From the NCBI RefSeq assembly GCF_029168945.1, contig NC_083605.1:2363280-2427279 (forward strand): a DNA stretch of 64,000 nt, written 5' to 3'. The DNA comes from Cannabis sativa (taxonomy: Eukaryota > Streptophyta > Magnoliopsida > Rosales > Cannabaceae). The position numbers and the translations under genes were made by a program. The notes under the pieces are model-generated. The model had not been told where the DNA came from and searched no databases. It saw nothing but the letters and a program-made list of their open reading frames with translations. Shown here piece by piece: positions 10,374 to 21,554 of this stretch (positions within the stretch are counted from its first letter, which is position 1; every line of letters starts with the position of its first letter).

Positions 10374-13300
10374 GTTCCTATCCTGGAATGTCCGAGGAGC
10401 CAACAACCAACAAAAGCAAAGGCTAATAAAGCAATTTATTAGTTCACAAGGGGTCGGTTTTGTTGGTCTCCTCGAGACAAGGGTAAAAGCTTCTAAATTA
10501 GGAGCTTTGTACCTAAATGTGTTTTCAGGTTGGTGTTTCTCCACCAACATTGCTTGGCATAGAGGGGGAAGAATAGTCATTGCTTGGAATCCTCTAAGAT
10601 ACAATGTAGACATAATTAAGTGCACCAGCCAACTTATGCACCTACATATTTCTACTACTGATTCACACTTCAGTAGCTTTGTTACTGTGGTATATGCATA
10701 TAATGATCATGTTGGAAGAATGGAATTATGGCAAGATCTTAGGGGTTTGGCAACCAATGAGAGCTGGTTACTAATGGGGGACTTTAATGATATCATTGCA
10801 AAGGATGAGAGAATTGGGCACAAAGTTAAATTCCATGCCTCTACTGATTTCATTGACTGCATCTCGCACTGCCAACTGGAGGATGTTAAGGCAACAAGAA
10901 ACTTTTTCACATGGACAAACAAACAACAGGGAGATGATCGTATCTACTCCAAGATTGATCGGATTATGGCCAATCAAACTTGGTTAGATAAGTATCCTAC
11001 GGCTGAAGCTGGCTTTATGAATGAAGGACTCTTTGATCACACCCCAGCTATTCTGACCTTATATCCTCAGTGGCAAGGAGGGAAGAAACCATTCAGATAC
11101 TTCAGAATGTGGAAGAATCACCCGGAGTATGAGGTGAAGCTTAGGGAAACATGGTCACAAAGTCTTCAGGGTTCAAAAATGTTTCAACTGGTAAGCAAGC
11201 TTAGAGCTCTCAAACCGGTTTTTAAAGACATTAACAGGAAGGGGTATAATGATCTGCATGCTGCAACTTTGAAAGCTAAACTGGAATTGGAAAATAGCCA
11301 GGAGGAGCTTCATAAAGACCCACTAAATACTGGTTTATTGAATGCTGAACAGAATGCTAGAGCTCATTTTATGCAGGTACAGAGAGATTATACTTCTTTC
11401 TTGCAGCAAAAAGCAAAAGTTGCGTGGATTCAAAATGGAGACTCAAATACAGCCCTTTTCCATGCAAGTATAAAGCAACGAATCAGGCAGAATCAAATAT
11501 TCTCGATAGAACAACAAGATGGAACAAGAGCACATGAACCACAACAAGTGACAAATGCTTTTGTCTCTTATTATAAAGATCTGTTGGGGACACAACTAGA
11601 AGGAAGAAGGAAAGTCAGCACCAAAATAATAAACAGAGGAAACATCCTCTCCCAAAACCAGGCAGATATCCTCACACAGAAGTTCTCTATGGAGGAGGTG
11701 AAACAAGTTGTTTTTGGGATTCCAGGGAATAAAGCCCCAGGTCCAGATGGGTTCTCCAGTTTCTTTTTTCAGGATAATTGGGAGCTAGTGGGTGAAGAAG
11801 TGTATCAAGCAGTTACATCTTTCCTTGAATCGGGTAAGCTTCTTAAGGAGATAAACTCAACTATTCTTACTATAGTTCCTAAAATGAAATGCCCAAATAC
11901 AGTGAAAGACTTTAGACCGATAGCTTGTTGCAATGTGATTTACAAAATTGCAACCAAGCTATTGTGTTCTAGATTGAAATTGATTCTCCCTGATTTAGTT
12001 TCTCAAAATCAGGGCGAATTTATCCAAGGAAGGTATATTGGGCACAACATAATGATATGTCAAGATCTTGTTAGGCACTATAGTAGGAAAACAAACAAGG
12101 CTAGTTGTCTCATTAAGCTTGATCTACAAAAAGCTTATGATACTATAGAGTGGAATTTTATTGAGGAAATGTTACATGGACTTGGATTTCCAAAGTCTTT
12201 CATTAATCTTGTGATGAATTGTGTTCGCACTCCCAAATTTTCACTCATGTTTAATGGGACTTTGCATGGATTTTTTGAATCCAAAAGAGGCCTTAGACAA
12301 GGTGACCCCATGTCCCCATTATTATTTGTTTTAGGTATGGAGTACCTATCTAGAATCATGGGGAAGATCGGAGAAATGCAGGATTTTAAATTCCACCATA
12401 GATGTGCAGGAATCAAGTTAAACCATCTTGCTTTTGCTGATGATGTTCTATTGTTTTGTCATGGTGACTCCAAAAGTGTATGTTATATGTTGCAAGGGCT
12501 GAAGCTATTCTCCTTAACATCAGGATTACAACCGAATGCTTCAAAATCTGCTATTTATAGCAGTAACATGCCAAAATCAGATCTGGAAAAGATTGTGAAA
12601 GCTTCGGGTTTTACTCTCCAACAGCTACCATTCACATACTTGGGAATCCCCATTTGCCCGAAGAGAATATCAGGTAAGGAGTGTGAGATTCTAACTGAAA
12701 AAATGACTGCTAGGATTAAAACATGGAGCTCGAGAAACCTATCTTTTGCAGGTAGAGTAACACTTATTAATTCTGTGCTTCTTACTATCCATACTTATTG
12801 GAGCCAACTTTTGCTACTGCCGAAGAAGGTGATCCAAAGAATAGAAGCTATATGCAGGAATTATCTATGGAAAGGCCATGCCATGTACCAAGGACCGGGC
12901 CTTGTGGCTTGGGAAGCTATTTGCCAACCTAAGTCTGCTGGTGGGTTGGGATTTAGGAATGTTTCAGCATGGAATAAAGCTGCAATGGGGAAGTATCTTT
13001 GGGCTATAGCCAATAAGGAGGATAGCCTATGGTTGAGATGGATAAATAGTGTATATTTGCATAATGGAGATTGGTGGGATCACATCCCACCAAGCAGTTC
13101 GAGTTGGTACTGGATTAGCTTGATGAGGCTTAAGGAGAAATTCAAGATTGCTCTAAATGGGAATTTAGTACTGCAAAAATACACTGTTGACTATGGTTAC
13201 AAACTTCTGAACCCAGTTCAAGAGAAGGTGTTTTGGAACAAGCAAATATGGGGTAGGCTAAACACACCAAAACACAGTTTTGTTGCATGGTTAGCTATCC

Positions 13301-13731
13301 AACACAGACTCAAAACAAGGGATAGATTATGCAAGATGGGGATCTCTACTGATCATGGATGTTTGTTGTGTAAAGAACAGCCTGAAACATCAATGCATTT
13401 GTTTTTTGAGTGCGCTGTTTCCCGGAAGTGCCTGCAACAAGTAAAGGAGTGGCTGCAATGGAAGCCACAATCAGTTAGCCTCTCCGGTCTAATTCGATGG
13501 CTTGGTAGGTCGAAGTTGAGCAATTTCAGAAAGCTTGTAATAGCTGCTGCTGTTGCAAGCTTGATTTACCACATATGGAAGATGCGAAATTTGTCCTATT
13601 GGGATGATGAAACTCAAGATGACATGAGAATGTGTAAAGAGTTAAAGGCTGGTGTGACTCAAAGAGTGGAATTATTTTGGCCTAAAAAAGTTTCGAATGT
13701 AGACAAAGAATGGTTCAAGTCATTGTTATAG
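10366..13731 (+). CDS. LINE-1 ORF2: endonuclease and reverse transcriptase
   Basis: A 1121-aa polyprotein. N-terminal APE-type endonuclease: LSWNVRGANN, LLETRV, GDFNDI and a C-terminal DHTPA, the usual N, E, D and H positions. Reverse transcriptase: LIKLDLQKAYDTIEW at about residue 584, GLRQGDPMSPLLF, and the catalytic FADDVLLF at about 689. A zinc-binding zf-RVT region follows with CLLCKEQPETSMHLFFEC. The protein stops shortly after this and has no RNase H domain, unlike ORF2 of LINE-3. It begins at an ATG whose bases ATGGATAA also contain the stop of ORF1, so termination-reinitiation is the likely mode of translation. Confidence 0.9.
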   Translation: MDKFLSWNVRGANNQQKQRLIKQFISSQGVGFVGLLETRVKASKLGALYLNVFSGWCFSTNIAWHRGGRIVIAWNPLRYNVDIIKCTSQLMHLHISTTDSHFSSFVTVVYAYNDHVGRMELWQDLRGLATNESWLLMGDFNDIIAKDERIGHKVKFHASTDFIDCISHCQLEDVKATRNFFTWTNKQQGDDRIYSKIDRIMANQTWLDKYPTAEAGFMNEGLFDHTPAILTLYPQWQGGKKPFRYFRMWKNHPEYEVKLRETWSQSLQGSKMFQLVSKLRALKPVFKDINRKGYNDLHAATLKAKLELENSQEELHKDPLNTGLLNAEQNARAHFMQVQRDYTSFLQQKAKVAWIQNGDSNTALFHASIKQRIRQNQIFSIEQQDGTRAHEPQQVTNAFVSYYKDLLGTQLEGRRKVSTKIINRGNILSQNQADILTQKFSMEEVKQVVFGIPGNKAPGPDGFSSFFFQDNWELVGEEVYQAVTSFLESGKLLKEINSTILTIVPKMKCPNTVKDFRPIACCNVIYKIATKLLCSRLKLILPDLVSQNQGEFIQGRYIGHNIMICQDLVRHYSRKTNKASCLIKLDLQKAYDTIEWNFIEEMLHGLGFPKSFINLVMNCVRTPKFSLMFNGTLHGFFESKRGLRQGDPMSPLLFVLGMEYLSRIMGKIGEMQDFKFHHRCAGIKLNHLAFADDVLLFCHGDSKSVCYMLQGLKLFSLTSGLQPNASKSAIYSSNMPKSDLEKIVKASGFTLQQLPFTYLGIPICPKRISGKECEILTEKMTARIKTWSSRNLSFAGRVTLINSVLLTIHTYWSQLLLLPKKVIQRIEAICRNYLWKGHAMYQGPGLVAWEAICQPKSAGGLGFRNVSAWNKAAMGKYLWAIANKEDSLWLRWINSVYLHNGDWWDHIPPSSSSWYWISLMRLKEKFKIALNGNLVLQKYTVDYGYKLLNPVQEKVFWNKQIWGRLNTPKHSFVAWLAIQHRLKTRDRLCKMGISTDHGCLLCKEQPETSMHLFFECAVSRKCLQQVKEWLQWKPQSVSLSGLIRWLGRSKLSNFRKLVIAAAVASLIYHIWKMRNLSYWDDETQDDMRMCKELKAGVTQRVELFWPKKVSNVDKEWFKSLL

Positions 13732-13862
13732 AACTGATTGTTTTTCGTTGTACAATTTGTATAGATACATAACTTAGGCCTGTTTTTTTTTCAGGTGCTA
13801 TTAGGATGTAAAAAGTTTGTGAGCTAATACAATTTTCCTGATTCATCAAAAAAAAAAAAAAA

Positions 13863-14480
13863 AAAATTAAAAAAAAAAAAGATTAAAAAAAATTTATTTA
13901 TTTTTTTATTAAATAAGTAATTTAAACTTTAGTATCATCCATATTCTCAAAGTTTAGTCCAATTTAATTATACCAAAGTACATTCTTATGATTGAAAATT
14001 TGCCTAACAATTATTAATAGGGTGTTTTATCACTTATTCATAGAAAATTTAATATTCTCCACACTTCTTTATACTTTAGAGGTTTATTAATTTTTTAGTT
14101 GATAATACTATTATAGTTTATTTTATCAATTTTTACACCATATACTTAAATTTTTAATTTTTGTTCCTTTTTATTGTAGAGTGGATTTTTTTTTTTCAAA
14201 AATATTGTGTAAATTTTATACAGAATATTTTTGTAAAAAATTCAAAATTCCGTTTAACAGTAAAATTATAAACTTTTATTCAAAATTCAATATTTTTTTG
14301 TAAAAATCTTTTTTTTTACTGTCATTGTAAATGACGTGATTTGTCTATCACTATTACGTTTAATGACAACTTTTTAGTCACAACATAGTTTTTTGTGACG
14401 AAATGTAACTTTTAGTCACAACAAAATATTACTTGTGAGTAGTATTTAAATACAAGTTGTTACTAATTATTTTTAGTCAC
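13863..14480. other. AT-rich DNA with remnant of a TTTTAGTCACAA repeat
   Basis: No gene. The stretch 14340-14490 repeats AACTTTTTAGTCACAACA, TAACTTTTAGTCACAACA and TTTTTAGTCACAACAAC. This is the motif of the CACTA-type MITE at 53167-53449, so it is probably a decayed relative. Confidence 0.45.
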
Positions 14481-15081
14481 AACAACTATTGATTTGCAAT
14501 ATATAATAATAATACAATATAAATATTACAATTCTTGATAATTTAGGGAACCCTTAAAATTTTATATATTTTTTATTAAGAAATTATATTAATACCAATC
14601 AATTAAAATAATAATCTGCAATCCAATCGTGATCTCCTCCGTTGAAAATATGATCAGGGTTATAGAACAAGTCAACCTATCGGCCATCTGATGATCAAAT
14701 CATATTTTACAAAAGAAACTTAAATAAAATAAACTATTATGCAATACAAGGTACGTAACTGCACTATTAATAACTCATTAAACCGTAAAAAGCTTGTTGT
14801 TCTCAACCGCTAACAATGATTTGATAAAGAAAACGAACCAACAATGAAACAAAAATAAAACCATGTTACAGAGATAAGATTTATCACAGTAACCTAAATA
14901 AAAGACACACAAAACTATATCACAGTGACAAGACTAATTGCAGTAGTAAAACCACAGACCCTAACCAAGCCACGCCTGAGCTCAGGGAAGGTCTTTCGGA
15001 AGTTAAGGATTCAAGAATGAAAAACCCTAACAGACTTTATTATATACTTAAAATTATATTAAGGTCTATATGTGTCATTTA
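14481..15081 (-). other. 3' flank of reductase copy A, part of the repeat unit
   Basis: Closely similar to 39780-40543 and 61200-61814 (shared stretches around AATACCAATCAATTAAAA, CTGCAATCCAATCGTGA and TTGTTCTCAACCGCTAACAA). The duplication that produced the three genes therefore included at least 0.6 kb downstream of the stop codon. Confidence 0.7.
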
Positions 15082-15555
15082 TTAGAGATAGCGCTTCATG
15101 TAAACGTATACCGAAACATACTTGATTTCTGGATAAAGTTGAGTTGCCTCGACCCCTTCGTCGCCTATTTCAAAATTTGTTAGGCAACCTTCAAAAAACA
15201 CATTGTAATAATGCCCCATTCCAACTTGCCAAGCATAATCTAAATCTTCATTTCCATACAAATTAAAATCAAACAAGTAATTACGTTAGGCCAACATGTG
15301 ATTTTGATATAAGAACTAGTAATTAGGAAGAAAATAATCATAATAAATATATATTTTATATTAAGGTCTCACCTTTCAAATTAGCTAGAAACTCTTGCTT
15401 TGAGATTGATGACTTGTGCAACTCTTTGCCAATGAGGTTCTCCCAAACTTGAACAACTTCTCTTTGGGACAAAATATTCTTGGGTGGCCTAAGATACACA
15501 GTCTTTTTTTTTTTTTTTTTGAAATAAAAAGCGTTTATATCATAGATTAAATGGA

Positions 15556-18500
15556 TTAGACCTCGTGGTCGTTACAAATTATATTGTCAGGTAGATAGGA
15601 TATCGGGATGGACCCAAACACCTGATGAGCAAACGCCCATCTAGCCACATTATGGGCAGCGAAATTACAATTCCTACTAACATAAGAAAAATTACAACTA
15701 ATAAAAGAGGGAGAAGACTTAGAACAAAATGAGACATAATTATCAAGGCTCCAACGAGATTCCACCCCATTGAGAGCATTGATAACCACCCTCGAGTCAC
15801 TCTCCACTATTACAAACTTGGAACCGATTTCAACAGCTACAGAAACAGCTAAACAGCAGGCAGCCGCTTCTCCACAAAGAACCTCCGAGAAGTCTTCCCG
15901 AGCCGTCTGAACTCTAACAACTCTTCCTAAGTGATTTCTTGCAACAACAGCAATACACATACTATTAAATCCCACCTTGACATCACAATTCAGCTTAATC
16001 CAATCCGGAGGAGGAGGGGACCAAGCTTCCTTTAGATCTGGAGTGGGACTAGGTAGCAAAGTATCATGGCAATCTGCATAAGAAGTACAAATATTATCAA
16101 TACATTTTTTTAAGTCAGGATTACAGTTATTATGGACCTTTTCATTGCGCACCATCCAAATAGTATCCACAACAATCGAGGCATATAAGAAAACATCATC
16201 AGCTCGGATCCCTCTGTTGTGAAGCTCCCATATGAACTTTACCCAATCCCAAACACGGATGCCAGTATCACACACAGGGAAAATGCCCCAAGGAGAGGAG
16301 CGCCATAGATGGAAAGCCACATCGCAGGCGAGAAACAGATGTTCAATGGATTCCTCACCCACACCACATAAGGGGCAACTAGTGTCCTCTATATGGAATC
16401 TCTTTCCAATCAACGCTCTCACAGGCAGAGCACTGGAAAGGATACACCACCACATTACCTTGTGTCGCTCCAAAATTTTGCTGTTCCAAAGCTTATTCCA
16501 GAGTTTCGGAGCAACCTCACAGTGAGGAGCTCTTTCCTTTGCTTGAACCAGATAAGCCGATTTAGACGAAAAGCAACCCTTGCTTTCTAACGTCCAAATC
16601 CATCTATCGGAGCCAATCCCGGAAGGATGGCCACCTTTTAGAATATCCGAGACCGTTTCACGATCAAAAGAATCTCGGAGTTTTTGGATGTCCCATTGCC
16701 CGTTACATGACATGAGGTCAGCCACATAGTTAAAATTGGAGGAGGCATCCCCCCTCGGTCTCGGACAAAAGCCTTTGCGATGAGGAATCCAGGGGTCCTC
16801 CCAAATCTTAGTATTCGAACCATTTGCCACCAATTTGCAGGCCCCTTTTTTCAAGATGTAATTCGCTTTCACGACATTCTTCCAGAACCAAGAGTCAGAA
16901 TCTTTGTACCTGCAACTAAGAAAGTCCTTTCCTTTGAGATATTTGGCCATTAGAACTCTACAGCATAAAGATTGGCTTCCATTGAGGATATTCCATCCCC
17001 ATTTAGCCAGAAAGGCCTGATTCATCTCTTTTGTTTTTCGAAAACCAAGCCCCCCCAGAGATTTAGGAAGACAAAGTTTGTCCCAAGCCTTTAAATGAAT
17101 CCCATGGTTTCCTTTCTCAAACCCCCACCAGAAATCTCTTACCAAGCCATCAATCTTATTTACCATTCGGGTAGAGAGTTTCGTGGTTTGCATAGCATAC
17201 ATAGGCATAGCCAAACCTACAGATTTGATGAGAGTAGCTCGGCCCGCTTTAGATAAGGTTTTTGCTTTCCAACCCTGAAGTTTTGTCATGAGATTATCAA
17301 GAATGAAGTTAAAATCAGCATCTTTCTGCCTCGATCTAAAGAGGGGCAGCCCCAGATATTTAATGCATCCTTCAGGATAATCAATTCCCAACACTTCCTT
17401 GATTTCACCCCGTAAGCTTAACGGTGTGTTTTTACTAAAAAATATAGACGTTTTGAGCTTATTCACCTGTTGGCCAGACCACGAACAAAAACTCTCTAGA
17501 CATCTCCAGAATCCATTCACCTCTGCTAAATTTGCTCGACCTACCAGAATAAGGTCGTCCGCAAAGAAAATATGAGAAAGCACCGGCCCACCCCTACTGA
17601 GTTGAATTCCTTTAATAGCCCCCTGGTCAAGGGCTTCATGAAATAATCTTGAAAGCACTTCTGCAGCCCAAATAAAAAGATAAGGGGAGAGAGGGTCGCC
17701 TTGCCGAAGCCCACAAGAAGGGTTAATTCTCCCAACCTGCCCCCCATTGAGACAGATGTTTAGGGTGGTGGTTGAGATACACTGCAAGATCCAAAGGCGG
17801 AATTTCTGGGGGGCTCCGGAGCATTCCAAAACATGATCAATGAACCTCCAGCTTAGCTTATCATAAGCTTTAACCAGGTCAATTTTTATCGCGAAAAAAC
17901 CTTCCTTGCCTCTCTTTCTATTGAAGGAGTGGATAATTTCTTGAACAATAACATTATTATCATGGATATTCCTTCCAGGAACAAAGGCAGCTTGAGTTGG
18001 ACATATGAGAGAAGGAAGTAAAGGCTTTATCCTGTTCGCGATAATCTTGGAAATCACTTTGTACACCACATTACACAGAGAGATGGGTCTAAAATGGTTG
18101 GTTCGAGTAGGATTTTGGACCTTAGGGATAAGAACAACATTCGTGGCATTAATGCCTCTATGCATATTCCCTGAAATAAAGAAGTCAGACACCGCATCAC
18201 AGAAATCAGCTCCAACAGAATCCCAATAGTGTTTATAGAATAGCACAGACATTCCATCAGGGCCCGGGGCCTTATGGTTGGACATTGCAAAAAGAGCTCT
18301 TTTAATTTCCTCAGAGCTAGGCCAGCTCACAAGGGCTTCCGAATCTTCCAGGGAGATTTTCTGTTGAAACAAGTGATCACAGTTGAAATCCACATCAAAA
18401 TCAGAGCCAGCGAAAATACCCTTAAAATATTCAGTGAATTCTTTGCCAATAGCCCCTCGTCCAGAGATCCAGATATTATCTTTATTCAGGATACTCTCTA

Positions 18501-19617
18501 TGGCATTTCTTCTGCCTTTAATCGCCGCGGAGAGAAAGAAGAATTTAGAGCACTTATCCCCATCTTTGAGCCAAGACACTCTGGCTCTTTGCTTCCAGTA
18601 GATCGCTTTCCTTTCTCGAGATTCGTTCAGAGCACGCCGAATCTCACATTCATGGTTCCAATCCCGGGCACCAGCTGGGAGGCTCTGAATACTATTAAGT
18701 TTTTGCTCAAGCTCTTTTATGGCCACCTCCAACTTTCCGAATTGGGAGCGATTCCAGTTAATTAGAGCAACTCTGGTAGCACCAACCTTTTTGAAAACAC
18801 GAGCAGGGGCCCAACCATGATTAACCGATTTCCAGGCATGGTCTACTACAAGCTTACTTCGAGCATCACGGGTCCAACCTTCTTCAAATTTAAAGCATCT
18901 CTTAAATTTGGGTTCGAAACCCCCTGAAAGGAGACAAAGCGGCCTATGGTCCGAGTTGCTGGTTTGGTCAGAACAGAGAATAGCCTGAGGAAATAGATTA
19001 ATCCAAGCCCCATTAACTATGCCTTTATCCAGGGCAGATTTCACATGGTGCCTCCCCGGCCTATGGTTATCCCAAGTCAGTTTGTCCCCTTGTATAGGCA
19101 TATTGAGAAGTCCTCTACTCTCAATAAGATTAGAAATGAACGGAATGAAAGGATCCCGGCCCGAAGAGCCCTCTCTTTCAGAGTCACTAAGAACGAAATT
19201 GGTGTCACCCAAAATAAGCCAGGGCCCGCCAAACCTATCTCCTATCTTCATAAATTCAGACCAGAACTTTTTCTTTGCGTGCAAGTAGGGGGGGCCATAA
19301 ACACACGAGAGGAGCCACGGATAAGAGGGGGGATCCGAATAAACAATTCCCGAAATATGATTACCCGAGGAAGAAATACATTCAAAACTAAAACCCGATT
19401 TCCAAGCCAAAATAATACCTCCCGCAGTGCCAATAGAAGGAACACAAATGTTAAAGTAAAAGTGTAAGGATTTTAGTATACGTACCAGAGGATTAGCATC
19501 CACTTTGATCTCGGAAAGGAAGACAAAATCCGGAGAACGAGAGTGGATCAGGGACTTCAGCTCCCGAACTGTAGAGGTCTGCCCTAACCCTCTACAGTTC
19601 CAGGCAATACCTCTCAT
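15556..19617 (-). CDS. LINE-3 ORF2: endonuclease, reverse transcriptase, RNase H
   Basis: A 1353-aa polyprotein. Endonuclease: IAWNCRGLGQ at residues 4-13, LSEIKVD, LGDTNFVL and SDHRPL. Reverse transcriptase: IKIDLVKAYDKLSW, GLRQGDPLSPYLF and FADDLILV at about residue 684. The zf-RVT region includes CPLCGVGEESIEHLFLAC. From about residue 1210 an RNase H fold follows (LNCDVKVG, GEAAACCLA, IVESDSRVV), with the D, E and D of the active site in place. The start codon overlaps the ORF1 stop as ATGA. No in-frame stops; probably competent. Confidence 0.92.
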   Translation of the reverse strand: MRGIAWNCRGLGQTSTVRELKSLIHSRSPDFVFLSEIKVDANPLVRILKSLHFYFNICVPSIGTAGGIILAWKSGFSFECISSSGNHISGIVYSDPPSYPWLLSCVYGPPYLHAKKKFWSEFMKIGDRFGGPWLILGDTNFVLSDSEREGSSGRDPFIPFISNLIESRGLLNMPIQGDKLTWDNHRPGRHHVKSALDKGIVNGAWINLFPQAILCSDQTSNSDHRPLCLLSGGFEPKFKRCFKFEEGWTRDARSKLVVDHAWKSVNHGWAPARVFKKVGATRVALINWNRSQFGKLEVAIKELEQKLNSIQSLPAGARDWNHECEIRRALNESRERKAIYWKQRARVSWLKDGDKCSKFFFLSAAIKGRRNAIESILNKDNIWISGRGAIGKEFTEYFKGIFAGSDFDVDFNCDHLFQQKISLEDSEALVSWPSSEEIKRALFAMSNHKAPGPDGMSVLFYKHYWDSVGADFCDAVSDFFISGNMHRGINATNVVLIPKVQNPTRTNHFRPISLCNVVYKVISKIIANRIKPLLPSLICPTQAAFVPGRNIHDNNVIVQEIIHSFNRKRGKEGFFAIKIDLVKAYDKLSWRFIDHVLECSGAPQKFRLWILQCISTTTLNICLNGGQVGRINPSCGLRQGDPLSPYLFIWAAEVLSRLFHEALDQGAIKGIQLSRGGPVLSHIFFADDLILVGRANLAEVNGFWRCLESFCSWSGQQVNKLKTSIFFSKNTPLSLRGEIKEVLGIDYPEGCIKYLGLPLFRSRQKDADFNFILDNLMTKLQGWKAKTLSKAGRATLIKSVGLAMPMYAMQTTKLSTRMVNKIDGLVRDFWWGFEKGNHGIHLKAWDKLCLPKSLGGLGFRKTKEMNQAFLAKWGWNILNGSQSLCCRVLMAKYLKGKDFLSCRYKDSDSWFWKNVVKANYILKKGACKLVANGSNTKIWEDPWIPHRKGFCPRPRGDASSNFNYVADLMSCNGQWDIQKLRDSFDRETVSDILKGGHPSGIGSDRWIWTLESKGCFSSKSAYLVQAKERAPHCEVAPKLWNKLWNSKILERHKVMWWCILSSALPVRALIGKRFHIEDTSCPLCGVGEESIEHLFLACDVAFHLWRSSPWGIFPVCDTGIRVWDWVKFIWELHNRGIRADDVFLYASIVVDTIWMVRNEKVHNNCNPDLKKCIDNICTSYADCHDTLLPSPTPDLKEAWSPPPPDWIKLNCDVKVGFNSMCIAVVARNHLGRVVRVQTAREDFSEVLCGEAAACCLAVSVAVEIGSKFVIVESDSRVVINALNGVESRWSLDNYVSFCSKSSPSFISCNFSYVSRNCNFAAHNVARWAFAHQVFGSIPISYLPDNIICNDHEV

Positions 19618-21554
19618 GACTCCTGTGGAGGAGATTCGACATTCTCCTCCACAGGGTTGTGGGAATCAGAAGACCCACTCGAAACAGTGTCATCGATCAC
19701 AAAGGAACCAACCAGCGGGTTCTTCAGAATACCAGAACAACTCGGGGAACTAGAGCTATCCTCAGAAGGGTCATCAATTTCCAAATCCAAATCATCTTCT
19801 TTTTGCTTTGTATCCCATGGAAAATCCCTGACGACATCAGGGTACTTACGCGGAACTTTGTGGGGCCGAGAGCAAAGAGAGGCCGACGCTTCAAATTTTC
19901 GTTTCTTGAAAGGTGTCGTTCTCTCATTAACTTCGGATGAAGCCGGGACCCCAATATCGCCTCCTATATTCCGAATCTCATACAAATCAAGATTTCCAAA
20001 ATGTTTGAGGTCATGCAATAAGCTTTCTTGAGCTTTGAAAAATTGGGCCAAGGCTTTGGCTTCATTATCATGCACCTCGGGATCATTAGTGTCTCTAGGC
20101 AATTTTGAGCTATCCCCCACGAGCCCAAGTATGTTGAGAGAGTGATGGTTCGGCCCAATATCATTAGAGCCCTTATCTAAATTAGACAGCCCCTCCAGAT
20201 TTTTTGTATTATTATCAAAGCCCAAGGACTCCACTAACTCGGGCCCACACAGAATAGCTTCCTTAGAAGAAGGCGGAGGCCCATTTACATTAATAGTCTC
20301 ATTTAAATTCTGGTAAAGTGGGCTCTTTCCTTTTCTCATTTGTTGATTATCCAGCCCAACATTCACACCACTCGGCCCATTAACAAAAAGCCCATCCTTC
20401 CTTTTATCCTCACCAACGGTCTTCAAATTGAAATTCCTTTGGTCCCTACTGTTCATCTCCAAAACAAGTAAGTCATCCTTTTCCTTTCCTGCTTGCAGAG
20501 ACCCTGCCTCACCACCAAAGCCAGAAATGGCAATCGATCTCTCACCACCAGAAAGGCAATTTTTAGGGAACCACACCGCACGCTTCGTCTTCCCGAGGCC
20601 AGTGGCACCGTGAGATGTCCCCATCACTTGCCGTCTCGATCGAAGAGCTTGAGAAGTAGGGAAGCTCCTCCGTTCAGCATCTCCATCTTCCATGGATGCC
20701 GGCAACAATAAAACACTTCCAGCATTCTTCCCCGAGGCCAAAGAAGCTGGTAGTCGACGGAAGACAGATGACTTCGGCCCAGAAAAAACGCATTGGTATA
20801 ATGATAATGTTGAAAGCCAAGGGCCGAACATGGGAAAAGGGATTCCCTCGCTATTAGAGACCGTCACCGGAGATGTCAGCTTGCATCCTCTGCGTTGGTG
20901 CCCAAGACACCCACAAAAATAACAGAAAATGCCTATCTTTTCATATTTCACTTGTATCCACTTCTTCACCCCTGAAGCAATATCAAAATAACACCCTGAG
21001 AATAATGGTTTTTCAGCATCAATATCAACCAGGACTTTGAGGAAACTGCACCAAGCAGCTGGCTTTCCTTCATCCAGTTCTACTCGCACCACTTTTCCAA
21101 CCAATCCCCCTAGTAGATAACCATTTGCCTTAGAAAAATACTCATGAGGGAGGTTATGAATCTGAATCCATGTACGCAACAGATTGAAAGCCACCGGCCC
21201 TTCAACGGTAGGAGTCCAAGCTCGAAGGACCAACGAATAACCACGTACACACCATGGGCCATTCTCCATAGCCCAGTTCCTATGATCAGCACATTCAAAA
21301 CCGAACTTGAAGACATTCGCACCCTTCACATCATCCATTACAGAAGCCACAGAAACTGGTATTTTCCAGGTTTTAGCCACGAAATCAGTCACGTTGATCT
21401 CCTCCACAATCATGGGAGCAATAACTTTCCCAAACAAGCAACATGAAGACAAGGCCTTTATAGAAGTATCACTGGGAACTAGGCTGACAGAGGTTTCAAG
21501 GCAAGAAAAGCATTTGCCTTTAAGAGAGGAGTTAGAATCATTGATTGCCTCCAT
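19614..21554 (-). CDS. LINE-3 ORF1: DUF4283 and zinc-knuckle protein
   Basis: A 646-aa protein. Residues about 45-200 form a DUF4283 region (WKIPVSVASVMDDVKGANVF, the ENGPWCVRGYSLVLRAW core and RTWIQIHNLPHEYFSK). A CCHC knuckle follows, CYFCGCLGHQRRGC. The long C-terminal part is low in complexity, with acidic and serine-rich stretches and a basic TPFKKRKFEAS patch that could act in nuclear import. Likely role: RNA binding in the LINE particle. The ORF ends in the ATGA that starts ORF2. Confidence 0.85.
   Translation of the reverse strand: MEAINDSNSSLKGKCFSCLETSVSLVPSDTSIKALSSCCLFGKVIAPMIVEEINVTDFVAKTWKIPVSVASVMDDVKGANVFKFGFECADHRNWAMENGPWCVRGYSLVLRAWTPTVEGPVAFNLLRTWIQIHNLPHEYFSKANGYLLGGLVGKVVRVELDEGKPAAWCSFLKVLVDIDAEKPLFSGCYFDIASGVKKWIQVKYEKIGIFCYFCGCLGHQRRGCKLTSPVTVSNSEGIPFPMFGPWLSTLSLYQCVFSGPKSSVFRRLPASLASGKNAGSVLLLPASMEDGDAERRSFPTSQALRSRRQVMGTSHGATGLGKTKRAVWFPKNCLSGGERSIAISGFGGEAGSLQAGKEKDDLLVLEMNSRDQRNFNLKTVGEDKRKDGLFVNGPSGVNVGLDNQQMRKGKSPLYQNLNETINVNGPPPSSKEAILCGPELVESLGFDNNTKNLEGLSNLDKGSNDIGPNHHSLNILGLVGDSSKLPRDTNDPEVHDNEAKALAQFFKAQESLLHDLKHFGNLDLYEIRNIGGDIGVPASSEVNERTTPFKKRKFEASASLCSRPHKVPRKYPDVVRDFPWDTKQKEDDLDLEIDDPSEDSSSSPSCSGILKNPLVGSFVIDDTVSSGSSDSHNPVEENVESPPQES

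Larger units (their letters stand above)
8968..13862 (+). mobile_element. LINE-1: full-length L1-type retrotransposon without RNase H
   Basis: A 5' leader of about 70 bp contains CTGCTCTGCTAGGGC, shared with LINE-2 at about 22285. Two intact ORFs follow (9036-10373 and 10366-13731), then a 3' UTR ending in an AATACAATTTTCCTGATTC motif, also shared with LINE-2, and an A-rich tail from 13849. This order is that of plant L1 non-LTR elements, which copy themselves by target-primed reverse transcription. Both ORFs are unbroken, so it may be autonomous or recently active. The exact left border and the target duplication could not be fixed because the flanks are A-rich. Confidence 0.85.

Noticed and set aside
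18274..18765. 163-codon plus-strand ORF
   Set aside because: Antisense shadow of LINE-3 ORF2.
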